Part shown: one piece after another, positions 12,311 through 28,929 of the stretch
Layout: each line of letters starts with the position of its first letter
How positions within the stretch are numbered: position 1 is the first letter of the stretch
Assembly (NCBI RefSeq): GCF_008831285.2
Contig: NC_045141.1
Coordinates: 9,591,606-9,655,605, forward strand
Source: Nymphaea colorata
Lineage: Eukaryota > Streptophyta > Magnoliopsida > Nymphaeales > Nymphaeaceae
Direction of reading: 5' to 3'
Length of the DNA stretch: 64,000 nucleotides
Notes under the pieces: model-generated
The model's database searches: none
What the model saw: only the letters and a program-made list of their open reading frames with translations
Told to the model about the DNA's origin: nothing
Translations under genes and position numbers: made by a program

Positions 12311-13439
12311 TGAGGTCAAGCATTGGGAAGCAGAGACTGGGAAGTGGGTCCGACGGGGTGGGGCCGGAGGCCAACTTGACCAAGTGACGAAGATGAGGTT
12401 AGGTGAGCTTCACCAACCCCTTTGCTTAGCCTTACGGGGCCCTACTCACCTTCCACCAGTTGCCACGTCAGATTGTTTTCGTTGCGGGCTTACCGGTGAA
12501 GGGAGGACCAGGCGCACCAACCGTATGTGAATATCCGACGAGTTCTGGGTCCTCCACCGACCTTTACCGAAAATACCCTTAGCCGGTCTTTGCGCCTAAT
12601 GATTGATTCGGTATTACTCTGCCAAAGTCTTCCTAATTAATGTGCGAATTTCCATTTCTTTTCCTGGAATGCACCTGCTGTTTTCGGATAAGGCCTTCTC
12701 TGCCCTTTTAGGCTCTGACCATTGACCACCGAATGCGCACTGGTTGATGCACAATTTTTTTGTGTATACTTGACTAATAGAAAAAGAAAACTTTTTGTAG
12801 AAAACTTCTTCATACCCTCTCAAAGCTCCATTAGGAGGATGCTTCATAGTTGAAAAGGTATCGAACTTGTGTTTAGTTAACTCGAATCTTAGATCTAACG
12901 TCATTTCAGATCTTATTTAAGAGGTAATCTCACAATTTTGCATTTGAGAAAGCGTACTAAAAGTCTTCAACTATGGGTTTCTCTCCTTTCATTCTTGTTT
13001 TGGATGGGTAATGCAACCCCGCGCCGCACTTCCCCGCCCCTCATATAGATCTTATCAATGACAACTCCTACATGCCCAAGAGCCATATCCTAAAATTAAC
13101 TGTGGGTGGGGCGTACTTATGCACAACTTAAATCCCCAAAAAAAACCTGAAGCAAGGCGGTGGCATCGCCTCTCTCCCAGAATCATCCCTGTTCCCTCGG
13201 TCAGTGGGTCTGATCGTCCACCTGGTGAGAACCTGAAAAGCAATAAGATTTAAAGTAATCAAACAACCTCTAAGAATGACCTAAGTCCCGAGTTCGTTGT
13301 CAGATAAAATAGGGTTCTAGTATACAATGAGTAGCTAAAGACTGACATAACATACATGCTGTGCACCAATTACGTAGGCAATTCTTATTTTGTGTACTTC
13401 CTTCTTCTAATATGCTCCTACCTGCACTAATTTCATCAC
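12311..13439. other. Intergenic, nothing recognised
   Basis: GC-richer at its left side. No gene or repeat with support was found. Confidence 0.35.
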
Positions 13440-13880
13440 CTTTTACGACTTCTATTGTTAGCTGAAGCTAATGCAAATCCAAGTTGTTCCTTCAAATGCA
13501 TAACCCGATCTGAGCTTGCATAGGTAGCAGCATGCGACAGAATTCTTAAGTCTCGAGACCGATGAGAGTGAAGAAGCTCGACGAGGAAAGAAGTTATCTA
13601 ACTCAAGAGAAGTTGGCCTCACCGACTCCATTAATTGCCAGATAGATTCAGTCGATGATATGCTTCCCACCCTTTTCAATGTACTCCTTAGGTGGAGGTT
13701 TGAAGCCATCAATGTAACCATCAAGGTTGTAGGAGATGAAAAGAAGCAAAGCCCAGAGCTAGTTCTTTGAGTTTAACCTTTTGAAAAGGAAACGTTAAAT
13801 TGCATTTTGTGTTGGCAATGAAGGAAGGAAAGATCTAGAACTTCCTCCATGTTGCATTGTGGTTCTCCTGGTGCAGATGT
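13440..13880 (-). pseudogene. Ty1/copia gag relic
   Basis: Minus-strand translation with a few stops gives SFLPSLPTQNAI, then (after a region with stops) NLDGYIDGFKPPPKEYI, then LLSSSSFFTLIGLET. These correspond in order to the typical copia gag pattern: 'LPTLNHAV', 'LLGYVDGS.PCPP', and 'LLSWLLSSLS..VLP.VIGL'. A matching primer-binding site and LTR-like sequence lie just upstream on the same strand. Gag continues weakly toward 13440 and no pol follows, so the element is a 5' fragment. Confidence 0.55.
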
Positions 13881-13881
13881 T

Positions 13882-13894
13882 GGCTTTGATACCA
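13882..13894 (-). other. Primer-binding site, initiator-Met tRNA type
   Basis: The minus-strand sequence is TGGTATCAAAGCC, one substitution from TGGTATCAGAGCC. It sits between the LTR-like segment (13897-14119) and the gag relic. Confidence 0.6.
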
Positions 13895-13896
13895 TA

Positions 13897-14119
13897 TCAG
13901 GGGAAAAAAAAAGTAAACGTAGTATGTCAGAGAAAAAGTAAGTAAGGTAAAGTGGGGAAGCTAAAGAGAACGGAGATGAAATAGCACACAAATTTTTTAA
14001 TGTGGCTTGACTGTGAGGCCTGCTCCACGCTTATGTTGGGTGACTTCAACTTTCAATGTTGAGACCTCTTTGTTACTAAACAGTTCCTTTCTACATTAGA
14101 TAAAATGGTTACATCAACA
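13897..14119 (-). mobile_element. Probable 5' LTR of the copia fragment
   Basis: On the minus strand it starts TGTTGATGTAACC and ends immediately before the primer-binding site. At about 220 bp it fits a short copia LTR. No second copy was found in the window, so the boundaries rest on the TG start and the primer site. Confidence 0.45.
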
Positions 14120-14555
14120 AAATTCTGTTCAGATATGATTGTTTCTTTATCTGCAATGCAGTTAATTTCCTTTTTTTTCCTTCACCCACAGCTTTATCGT
14201 TTAAGGTATTGGGACGATCTTCTGGCCATAATTTAGAATGTGTGTTCATCTTCTCTCACATTTCGCAACTTATTTATGGTGTTTAAAGAGAAGAAAATCT
14301 CTCTCATCACCCAAAAGTTTATCTGTTTGGAACTACATACTATCTAACAAATCTTTTCAACCCTAATAATGTTTCTCCTACTCCTACAGCTTTGGCTTTA
14401 CAAAGGTCTTGGAGTAGTTTACTTAAGGATACCTTTTATTTTCTTTCACTTTTATATATAGTACGAGTCGTTTACGACGGTTAGAAAAGGCTTTTTTAAA
14501 TCCACATTTTTTGGAGTAAGCTTAAGTAACAGCCTCTCACGCTGAGCCTCTAGAA
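14120..14555. other. Intergenic, nothing recognised
   Basis: No gene or repeat is supported. Confidence 0.35.
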
Positions 14556-14699
14556 GGGGTTACTGGGAGCAAGGACACTAAGTGAATGTCCGATGAATCT
14601 ATCGCAAATATTGGAATAGATTCATGGAACGCTAGATTTAAATCTATTACAATATTTGGCAAGATTCGTTGTGAGTGTTCTTGCTACCAAATGAGCCCT
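14556..14699. mobile_element. Foldback MITE, about 144 bp
   Basis: The left half (GGAGCAAGGACACT...AAATATTGGAATAGATT) and the reverse complement of the right half (GGTAGCAAGAACACT...AAATATTGTAATAGATT) align over about 60 bp, so the element is essentially one long imperfect hairpin. The terminal phrase with GGTAGCAAG resembles common plant Harbinger/hAT-type MITE ends. No target duplication was resolved. Confidence 0.55.
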
Positions 14700-16790
14700 A
14701 AAGGAATTATGAGAGAAATTCACATTCATTCCATGAACCAATAAGTTAATTGGTTTGTCATTGGATTATGAACAATAAATGTGTCAAACTAGAAACGGAT
14801 TCTTGATGTTAACGGTCAATCCATATGCTTAAAGACAAAAATGTGGCTCTGCCAATCTTACTATAGTCTGCCTATCAAACAGAGAATTTGATCAGGGTGT
14901 CTATCTTTCAAGTTTGTTGGAATCGTCACAGACAATTTGTCTATGAAGCTCAAGACAAGAATGTAGTTGGTAATGTCAACATTTATTCACAAATGATTGT
15001 CACTGAGGGTCATTCAAGACCTTGATTAATACTTGGAGTACAATTAGTTTAGTGGTTTTCAGAGACACTGTTTAAACCTTCGAACCCTTGCTTTGTATAC
15101 ACATACGTACAAGTATGTATACGGTTGAACTATGGTGATCGAACCTTTTTGTTTTGTGTCTTCCTTCTAGATTAGCATCACAGTGCTGATTTTAACACAT
15201 CGTTGAGGTTAATTAGATCAGAATTTGAAGCTTACAATAATCAACGTTCAAACACATTATATGGGTTAGATTGATTAAATAAAACTCAATTAAAAGCCTA
15301 AAGTTGACACGTTGTCCTGAATACATGGCTGTGTATGAACTTTTATCTATGAACTATCTTAGACACAAGTGTGTTGTTAGTTTGATTTAAATAAATTCTT
15401 AACCTTCCACATATCGCATTTCTTCCACATCACCAAAATGTTGGCGAACATGATGCGGCAAATTGAAGATGTTTATGCACCAAACGAAAAGCGTGGCTCT
15501 AGCCTGTAGACATGAGCAACTTTCAACTCTAATTAAGCTTGATATTGACCTTGCTTAATTTGTTTAATTAGTGGTAGAGAAGCTGACCAAACTCTTTTAT
15601 ATATACATTTTTTGAAGCAAAACGATTTGCCCATAAACTCAAAGTTCCAAAGAAAATGTCGAAGAGCCCGGACCATCTGTGATTGGAGACGCTTCGCGTT
15701 TTTACTGTGTATAAAAAAGCCAGCGCATATGTATATAAAGGCTAAAATCAGATACGAAAGTTGGCCAATGACAGCCGTTTGCCTTCTGAGCTTTAAAGGT
15801 GTTATTTCGCAAAGACGGAACTTGATTTCCTTCTAGAAGAAAACAAAGGGCTTAGGGGACCTTCACTGACACTCCATACAGAAAAGTATGAAATTAGAAA
15901 CGTTAAGGAAAAGTACCCTTTTCCAGATGGAAAAGCTTTTGGGCCTTTTTTTTAATGGCGGAAAAGTAAGCGTTAACTTGGTTGGGGTGGTTCAGTTGTA
16001 TTTCCATGGTTAAAAGAAGCCAAAAGAATAGAAGTGTCCAGAGTTTGCCTTCCAGGTCGCCTATTGGAAAGGAAAATGAAAAAGATGCGTCACTGATTTA
16101 ATAAAAAGACTTTGTCAAGCCAAATCTTTTATCATATTTATTACATGTGCCTCATTTTCCTGGCAAATTCTTAGACGGCGAAACTTTGAAAGCACCTTAA
16201 GAACATACATCAGGTGCAAGCGCTTTTATTTTCTTAGCTACATTTCCTCTAGGTCCTTTGCCTATATATTTCACCACTTTTAATAAAATAAACAAATAAA
16301 AAAAATTACCTTCTATTGTTTTAAGTTGTAGAAGCGTGTTTGTTTCATACTCCTACACGTAGCAATGTTTCGTTGCAAGGCGTTACTGGAAATTTTCCAT
16401 CAAACGGGACTAAGTCTTACGCATGTCGAATCAATTTATTAGATTGTTCTAATGCTTGTGAAATGGGCAACCATCTTCAACATGGTATTAGGTAAGAAAC
16501 TTTGTTGGGTGTTTTATACGTCTTTCTAATACTAAGTTGAGAGAAATATGCATCCTTCTCCCGATGGGATGTAAGTTGCCAAACATAGCATACCGTTATT
16601 GCCCTTTGATGCATTGATAAGTCTATACGTCGGGATTTATCTTGGTTATCCAGATTTGAATAACTTGATGATAATGTTTATGACCAGTCTTGGCTGGCAT
16701 ATGTATACACATGAAACTTGTCCTGCAATTATTCGGGGATGGGTAATCTTTCCTCATATATTCGGAAGATTAGTGTACAGTGGCAATACT
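14700..16790. other. Intergenic, nothing recognised
   Basis: AT-rich sequence with no supported gene. Confidence 0.35.
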
Positions 16791-18098
16791 CTTCGGACCA
16801 GTAGCGGAGCCAGCGTGGGGCAAGCGTGGGCGCCTGCCCACGCCAGCGCAAGAAAGCTCCACAATGAAATGGAGCCTCAGTCTGTCTCATGCTCGTGTTG
16901 ACGCCGTGTTGCCCACACCTAAAATGGATCCGGTCCCAATCTGTGCATCTTACACGCTCTTTCGTTTCGCTGCCACAGCAGTTCTCCGCAGCTCCAACAT
17001 CAGGCTATCAGCAAGTTTGCTTGGATCTTCTCCCCTCTGCAGCCGCAGGACAGAGCTCCTGCAACAGCAGGTCTGCTGACTCTGCTCCTCCTTTCGACCT
17101 TCCCCCGTCCAACGCAGGTTGGCTCTTCCGCTTCTCAATTCTCCCCTCCACATCTTCAGCCCTGCAGCGATTTTGGGTGTTTGGTTTTGGGCGTTTAATG
17201 TCTATTTGTTTGATTTATTTTCTATTTTGTCTGCATCTCGTTAGCCCTAAATCTGCTAATTCCCCTCAACTGAAAATGTGCTCTCTATCTCTCTGAGGTG
17301 GATGGTGCCAGAAGCAGAGTTTCTCCACTTACTTGTTCTCTCTCGTTTGTGTGCTATTTAAATTTCATATTACTGGCATTTTTTGTTTGTTTTTGCTTTC
17401 ATTTTTGTTTTCTGAAATGTGATTGAAGTTGAACACTACATGGTTTTTGTTGTTTTCGTTTTTGTTTTTGCTTTTGTTCGTGTGGAGACCAGGGGATGAG
17501 CTTTAGCCTTTAGCCAAGCTGAGACCTTACACTTGACAAAGCAAGTGCAGCAGTTCGTCGCAGCGATATTAAAGCTGTACAAGAAAATGCTTAATGAAGA
17601 TTTCTTTAACTAATGAAGAATTACAAAGTTGGTTTGAAATAGCCTTCAAGATGATCAGGCAAAGAGACAAACGTTGGATGTATACCAGTGTGGGCAGAAC
17701 GGGAAAGCTCAAATTTGTCCCTCATATGAAGAAAATTTGATCCAATGTAACAGAAAAGTTGTCTATAATAGGCTTAGTCTTGATTCCTTGCAACAGAAAA
17801 TTTGTCTATGATTTGATGAAGAAGAATGAGATATGAAAGTTACTTTCATATACTAAGTGCTGAAATTAGATCCAATGTACTAGTTACCATGAAATTTAGT
17901 AGTTAAAAAAATAAAATTTTAAGTTTAAAGTAATAGAAAAGTTAGTTTTTTTTTTGAAGGAAGCTCTCAAGTCGTTGAAAATGCTTACCAACTTTTATGT
18001 ATTTTAAAATAACATATATTTTAATTTGAGAATTTTTTCACATACTATGAATTAGTGCTCCATAGCCAAAATTTTTTGGCTCCGCCACTGCTTCGGAC
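16791..18098. mobile_element. Non-autonomous hAT element (16799-18090) with perfect 8-bp target duplication
   Basis: The 1292-bp element starts CAGTAGCGGAGCCAG and ends TTGGCTCCGCCACTG, a near-perfect inverted pair. CTTCGGAC stands directly outside both ends (16791-16798 and 18091-18098). An 8-bp duplication and CAGNGGCGGAGCC ends are typical of hAT elements of the Tip100 group (established knowledge). The left 500 bp is GC/CT-rich and leader-like and the right part AT-rich. I find no transposase domain, so this is probably an internal-deletion derivative needing a transposase in trans. The frames across 16889-17296 are overlapping and unsupported. Confidence 0.85.
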
Positions 18099-18245
18099 GA
18101 CTGGGAACTGAATCTAATGTTGTTTGAAATATATTCCAAAGGTCTTGCTGCTTTTTGTTCAACACTTCCGACTGATCTCTCCTTGGTGATGGCAAACTCG
18201 TTGGCAAGAAGAGCCAGTTCTGGTGTGATCAACGGAAAATTGGCT

Positions 18246-18266
18246 ATATATATATATATATATATA
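18246..18266. repeat. (TA)n microsatellite
   Basis: A short TA tract of about 20 bp. Confidence 0.8.
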
Positions 18267-18393
18267 CCACCCTATAAACCATGAGTAATACCAGTCTAGT
18301 GACGGATTTTAGTAGCAGTTTTTTAAATTCTAACCATCCAGCAAAAATCAGTTTTTTAAATTCTACCCATCTACCAACATCGACCTACCCTAA

Positions 18394-18912
18394 CATTGAA
18401 TCGTTCTATATTATATATAAAGCTGGCGTGAAAAATTTCTCATCATAAATAAAATTAACTTTAGAAGGAACTCAGTAGAAGAATGTTTTGTTCACTTAGC
18501 ATGCATGCTTTTATAATATGCATTTCAGGAATACCAAGTTTTTATTTATAAATTGTGTCTAGTATTCACTGTCTGATCTAAAAATAATATATCCACAATC
18601 ACATCATGCTTCCTTAACGTATTCTTTAAGAATAGTATTGTTTTTTTAACCTACGGTAACATTGAATCGTCCTATATTATATATAAAGGCGGCGTGAAAA
18701 TTTCTTGTCATAAATAAAATTAACTTCAGAAGGAATTCAGTAGGAAGAATGCTTTGTTCACTTAGCATACATGCATTTGTATAATATGCGTTTCAGGAAT
18801 ACCAAGTTTTTATTTATAAATTGTGTTTAGTATTCGACTGTCTGAACTAAAAATAATATCCACAATCACATCATGCTTCCTTAAAGTGTTTTCTAAGAAT
18901 AGTCTTTCTTTT
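18394..18912. repeat. 266-bp tandem duplication
   Basis: Two long units begin at CATTGAATCG (18394 and 18660) and stay colinear for more than 250 bp, sharing blocks such as AATACCAAGTTTTTATTTAT and CACAATCACATCATGCTTCC. They differ by scattered substitutions, so the duplication is not recent. No coding content was seen. Confidence 0.85.
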
Positions 18913-19778
18913 TTTTTTTGAAAAAAAAAATAAAGTGCCCCCTTCAAGATGTGTTTTACTTTTCTACGAATTTCCAGTTCTATTCAAGTAACAACAAATT
19001 TGTCGCTAACGTGTTCATGGGTGCCTAAGAATCCATTGGTATGAGTTTTGCCCGGAGCTGGTTATTCGCATCTTCTCTACTGGTGCACAAAAAATTATAC
19101 AACCACACTTGACATAATAACCAGAATACGTCTCATCATAAAAAGGCAATTATTTTCTATAACAATAAAAAAAGTCGTGAAGAAGTCGAAAGTGCAAAAA
19201 AGATAATTTATTTTAAAAATCACTAAAATACCTCAACTCCCACCTTCTTTTTGGAGGGGTGCTTGCACCACTCGAGAATGAGAGTTTGCCACCTATGTGA
19301 AGAATAGGATTGATTGACAACTCAGTTGGCGGACTCTGAACAATAGAGTGCCACGGCAAATTATTAAGTAAATTGGTGGCGACCGGATCTTATACATGCT
19401 TTCCACTTGGGTGAGCTTTTTTCCTATCTGTACATATAGTAGTTACCGACAAAGAAATTTCTTTTGCAGAAGGGATTGCCGCCTCGGTGTAATTAATTTG
19501 GGATGAAAATGTTGACTTAGAAGAACATGCTTTGCCCCTCTTTCTTCGTGTGAAACGAACAAAATAGTTACCTAAATTAAAGACATCAATGTAGATAAAT
19601 TAAAAGCCTACATTTATCCCATTCCATGTGAATAGGGAGAAAATTATTCGAGCAACTCAAATCTTTGGCTGGGACTTGTCCTCCCTCCCCATTACTTACC
19701 TGGGTCTCCATTATTTGTGAGGAAAATGAATATGGAGACTTGTGCTGAACTAATAGATAAGGTGGAGAAAAAGCTCGC
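18913..19778. other. Intergenic, nothing recognised
   Basis: No gene is supported. Confidence 0.35.
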
Positions 19779-19820
19779 AGGATAGAAAGGCAAACTTCTA
19801 GGATAGAAAGGCAAACTTCT
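19779..19820. repeat. 21-bp perfect tandem repeat, two copies
   Basis: The unit AGGATAGAAAGGCAAACTTC plus one T is repeated back to back. Confidence 0.9.
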
Positions 19821-19939
19821 CTCATATTCGGGCAGCATGTGGTCAGCCAAATCATCAATTATTGGATGATGGCCTTCCGTCTCCCCACCGCAGCTGTGAT
19901 GTGAATAGAAAGCATATGCAACCGATTTTTTTGAGCTGA

Positions 19940-20400
19940 CATGGATCAATAAGAGAAGCTGCATCTTATTAAATGGAAGGGCTTGTGCTACCCTATTGAA
20001 GAAGGCGGGGTACAAGTTCACAATCTACACTTTCTTAATAAAGGTCATAATGATCTATCTAGCTTTACACGCCCGAACTTCCATCTCACCATCGGCAAAG
20101 TTTATGCATACTAAATATCTTGGATCGGAGAGTATGTGGACTTATAGGTCGAAATCCTTATACTCATGGTCGTGGAAAAATATCCTTAGTGAGTGGAATG
20201 ATGTTAATCATATGATTTAGTGGAAGGTGGAAGACGGTAAAACCATTCGATTTTAGACAGAGAATTCGGGATGGGGTATTCTATCGCATCTTCTTCATGG
20301 TCCAGATCTTGAACTCTGCTTCCCTTTGATGGGAGCTACTACACATGACATAATCGTGTTCTATAGCCAGGATATCTTACAGAGGTTGTCCTCTTTATGG
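19940..20400 (+). pseudogene. LINE (L1-type) ORF2 C-terminal relic
   Basis: In one frame EKLHLIKWKGLCYPIEEGG followed by VQVHNLHFLNKG (19953-20045) matches the conserved 'W..LC.PKEEGGLGIKNL..FNKA' segment downstream of the reverse transcriptase in plant LINEs. Further on, WSWKNILSEWNDV and WKVEDGKTIRF (20170-20255) match the 'W..IL.....WKVGDGKSIRFW' segment. Frameshifts and stops separate the blocks. No upstream endonuclease or RT was recognised, in line with 5' truncation common in LINEs. Confidence 0.6.
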
Positions 20401-22280
20401 ATTTCACACGTCATTCGCCAGGCCGAAACCTCACAGAAGAAGGATATGCTAGTGTTAGGGAATAAAGAAGTCACCATGATATCGAGGCGTGTCTTTTTTG
20501 ACGCTATCTCTAGCGTTGCAGGAGAAGTCAACAGTGTTCTTCAACTATCGGCAAAGCTATCCTCTATTCACCATTGCCGACAAAGTCAACCTGCTGTAGA
20601 TTCATATGTGCCACAACAACATCGCTTCTCTGATTTCTCCATTTGAAATGGGATTGAGATCCTCCCAGGTGACTTACCTTCACTAGCACATCTTCATTCT
20701 AGTTATGATTAGACTTGTGCCGATTCTTTGGAACAGTTGCGAGGTGCACTCGAGAGGGCTTGAGGTCGAGCGCATATGAAATGTGCCAAGCTTTGTAGCG
20801 GTCTAGCCGAGCCTTTGGAAGCTGATTTACCTCTACACGGACGAATCACGCTACGAAGAGGCACCGGGAGTGGCCCTGGTTGGTGAGATCATCCCTTCAC
20901 CCTATAGACACGAGGGACTTGGTTGGTTTGGGGCTATGGCCGCTGAGTTTGCCAGACTTGCCTAAGACTCCTAGGGTTGGAGGTTTAGTTTCGATTCTTA
21001 CCCTTGCCTACCCGTCCTGGGAAGTTGGTGTGGTTTGTTCGATAGGGATTGTATGCATGGTTTGGCAGATAATGGTTGAATGGTTTGTTGAATGAGGCTA
21101 AACAATAATTTGTATCAAACGCATGTGTACAACTTTCTTGACTTGTATTTTGTAGTCATTTGAGTGTTTGGGAGGGGTTATCCCCTTTTATTATACCTCG
21201 TCCCAGGACATTGTTTAGCCGGGGTTGTTGTCCCATGGGGCGAAATTTTGTATAGCCTCTAGTAGTCGAGGTATTGCTAGTCATCTCGCCAAGTCATCTA
21301 AATGGAGTCCCATCAATTGGTATGGGACCTAGTTCAGCGCCGCCCTATCAGAAGCACATGCACTCTACTTTGCATGCTCATTGTGGTAGGTTTAGATTTC
21401 TCTAAAGCAACCCCTCCTTTGACATGTTATGGCTGTGCACCGTAAGGATCACAACTTAATTGGGTTTTTTTGGGGCACCTATCCTTTGTAAGTTCTTAGC
21501 AATCATACATTTTTTGGTACCCATTTTGCATGTTTTGTGTATCTCATTTTTTGGGGTACATATCCAGGAGCCCTCCCCCCCACAACTTGCATTGGAAGTA
21601 GAGAACTAATGTTGATCCCACTTAAGAATCTAGATCACATGGCTCCAGTTACGGTACAGATACAAGTATGAATATACAAGTAAGGACACTAAGAAAATTT
21701 AATATAAAATGATGGTTGAGTATATGTGTGTATATATGCAAATACCACAAAAATTTAAAATCAAAGCAAGATTGAAATCAACAAGTACTAATGCATATTG
21801 ATGACCAATAAGTTGCAAGAACATAATAAAGACAATGTTAGAAACAAGATAAATTAAGTAAAAAGAAAAGTATTTTGGTTTCTTTTTAATCCAAAAAGTA
21901 TCCAAGTGTATCCAACTACTTGCTAAAAAAGTATCCAAGTGTATCCAACTACTTGCTTTGCGTGTTGGCATGGTGACATAGGTACGAGGATCTTACTAAA
22001 ATACCCATATGTCTGAGCTATGAATTGCGATAAAATTGCCACATATTTGGGTCACTTAATAATCTATGTTTTCACTCCCACCCCACCAAATAATACGAGT
22101 TATACTTCCCACCGAGGAACACGCAATGATGATCAACAAGTATTTCTAGAACGTACGTGTTAATGTACTTATTTATTTATTTTGATCAAGTTAATCAGTC
22201 ACCTAGGTGAATTAATGGTTGATTAGTAGGGGGGGCAAAGTCTCACAATATATATTGTAGAGTAAAAGCTTTTACGATTT
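20401..22280. other. Intergenic with a 33-bp tandem repeat
   Basis: A 33-bp unit containing GTATCCAAGTGTATCCAACT is repeated at 21893-21958. No gene was recognised. Confidence 0.4.
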
Positions 22281-22488
22281 AAGGGTGCAACTAAAGGTTT
22301 ATATTGTTGGACAGGCCAACATGTGGGGCCGGCTAGGCGCCCCACCCCCAACCGCTATCAACCCAACTGCCACGGGAAAATCAAATGGCATTAGTTTATC
22401 AGAAAAGGGGCTAAGGCATGGGGCAACTTCCGTAAATAAAGCCAAGGACGATGGCGATCCTCTCGCCCTCTTTCTGCCTTTTGTTTTT

Positions 22489-22843
22489 TTTTTAAATAGA
22501 GGTGCTGGTGGCGAGAGTCCACCAAGAAGGCCAACCTTCTTCTCGCTAATTTCTTCCTTCCTATCCTGTCACTCTCGGTAGGTGTGCAAGCCTCTCTCCT
22601 TCTCTCTCTCTCTCTCTCTCTCTCGAGTTTCTTCCCACTTTCCATTCCGACCGAATTTTTTATTCGTTTCGAAAGTTGGTAGGGGTGGCGTTCTGTATTA
22701 AACCCGACCGAGCCTCTCCAGAAATTTCAGGATCCTTGGAGTTCTCTTCTCCGGACTCCTGTGATCCTCTCAAGCTTTGGGAAGAGCCCATCTTCTCAAA
22801 ATTTCATCTCTTTGGGAACTGAAGGAATTCAATCACAAAAGGT
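22489..22843 (+). promoter_or_regulatory. Possible plant promoter and leader exon
   Basis: A TATA-like TTTAAATAG (about 22491-22499) is followed 60-130 bp later by a pyrimidine-rich leader with a (CT)n tract (22592-22624), and then by AAAAG/GTATGCG at about 22838-22845, which resembles a 5' splice donor. This arrangement is common for plant leaders with an intron. No downstream protein could be identified: the 80-codon frame at 23352-23594 matches nothing that I know. It could equally be a dead leader or a transposon end. Confidence 0.25.
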
Positions 22844-27585
<4,742 letters not shown>

Positions 27586-27841
27586 ACCTCATAAGCCCAA
27601 TATTTTCTTCTCTTTTTGGATGGACGTCTGTAGAATGTAGTTCTATGGCCCCTCTGAATCACAGAGTACCCCAAAGACTCTTTAATATTTGCGTCTTTCT
27701 GTATTGATGAGCCTTTTTTTCGTTCCTTCTTTATCTTATTTATCTTTCCTTTGTAGATACACTTGATTATATAATTCCTGGTGCATTCCTTCTTATTTTC
27801 TAAACCAACAAACCGTGTGCACCTTGATCCTATTCAAGAAA

Positions 27842-27847
27842 AATAAA
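27842..27847 (+). promoter_or_regulatory. Candidate polyadenylation signal
   Basis: AATAAA lies 257 bp beyond the stop codon of the acyltransferase. Plant signals are variable, so this is only a candidate. Confidence 0.3.
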
Positions 27848-28431
27848 GTTGTATATTGGGATAGTGATCAGCACAAGCTTCTTGTTTGAGGGGAAAGCGG
27901 TTCTTGATCAGTCTCACCAATCCCGGTCCATACTTTGTAATTTCATGTTTGTTTATTTATATATAATGTTTTATCTGATCAGTATTAATTTGTTAGGACT
28001 AGATTGGCATGGGTTTAGCCTAGAAATTTCCTCAGTTTATTTGATGAACGCGGGAGGGAATCCGACTTGAATATTTAATTGGTTCTGTTTCTTCCACCAC
28101 CAAACCAGAACTTGTCGTATTTGGTACAGGTATGGATCACCAATTTTCTGTGGTCCCAAGAATATTGTTCAGTTGGGGTCCTGATAAATATTCAGATAGT
28201 TTAAATTTGATGAATAACTTGAATATCTCATCAAAGATTTCTCTGCAAGGTTAGATTTGTTTAACAAGATCAGGAATATTATAGATCACCAGAGTGATGA
28301 TGAGAGTAAAGAATTAAGCCCATTTCTGACAGAGCTCTTGAGCACTGTTTCTTTATCTTCATTCTCATTTAAACATTTTCACATGTGCGGTTCAACATGG
28401 AGATGCAAATAGCTCATTGGTTGATTTCATT
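27848..28431. other. Intergenic between the acyltransferase and the copia relic
   Basis: There is no gene. I looked here for the 3' LTR of the minus-strand copia element and found no sequence matching the LTR at 33383-33673. Confidence 0.4.
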
Positions 28432-28700
28432 TCAAATAACATTATTAGTTAAGGGATCATAATTTATCCAGACAACAAAGGTAGTTGTGACATTACACGC
28501 TACATACTTTGCTTCTTGTGTGTGCCGAGCAGCACACCCCTGTTTCTTATAGGACCAAGCTATCGCTCTACCTCTAAAGAGAAATACATATCTAGATATA
28601 GACTTACTGTCATCTTTACAACCAACAAAATCTACATAAGAGTAACCAACTAATGTTAACTCATTAGATTGGAAGGGCAATTTCAGCCCTTTCATTCCTT
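28432..28700 (-). pseudogene. Copia RNase H relic
   Basis: The translation contains GLKLPFQSNELTLVGYSYVD, FVGCKDDSKSISRYVFLF and AIAWSYKKQGCAARHTQEA, matching the copia RNase H pattern 'GYSDADWAGC.DDRKSTSGY.F.LGG.AISW.SKKQ'. The second catalytic region EAKYVA is present. The N-terminal part and the tail are lost to stops. Confidence 0.75.
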
Positions 28701-28929
28701 TAATATACCAAAAAATTCTTTTTGCAGCTTGCTAGTGATGCCAAACAGGATTACTTTGGTAGCGGCTTACATGACCAATAGGAAAACTTATGTCTGTGCA
28801 TAACATTAGATACATTAAGTTGTCTGAGTATATGAAACATTTAATTTCTGTTGTCCTTGATTAGGACAATTACTTCTGCTTATATTTTCTTCTTTAGCTA
28901 TGAGAGTTTCAATAAGTTTGCAATCTTGC

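Noticed and set aside
12156-12530. 124-codon plus-strand frame
   Set aside because: It is produced by a GC-rich 84-bp tandem duplication; the repeated protein words follow from that, not from a domain repeat.
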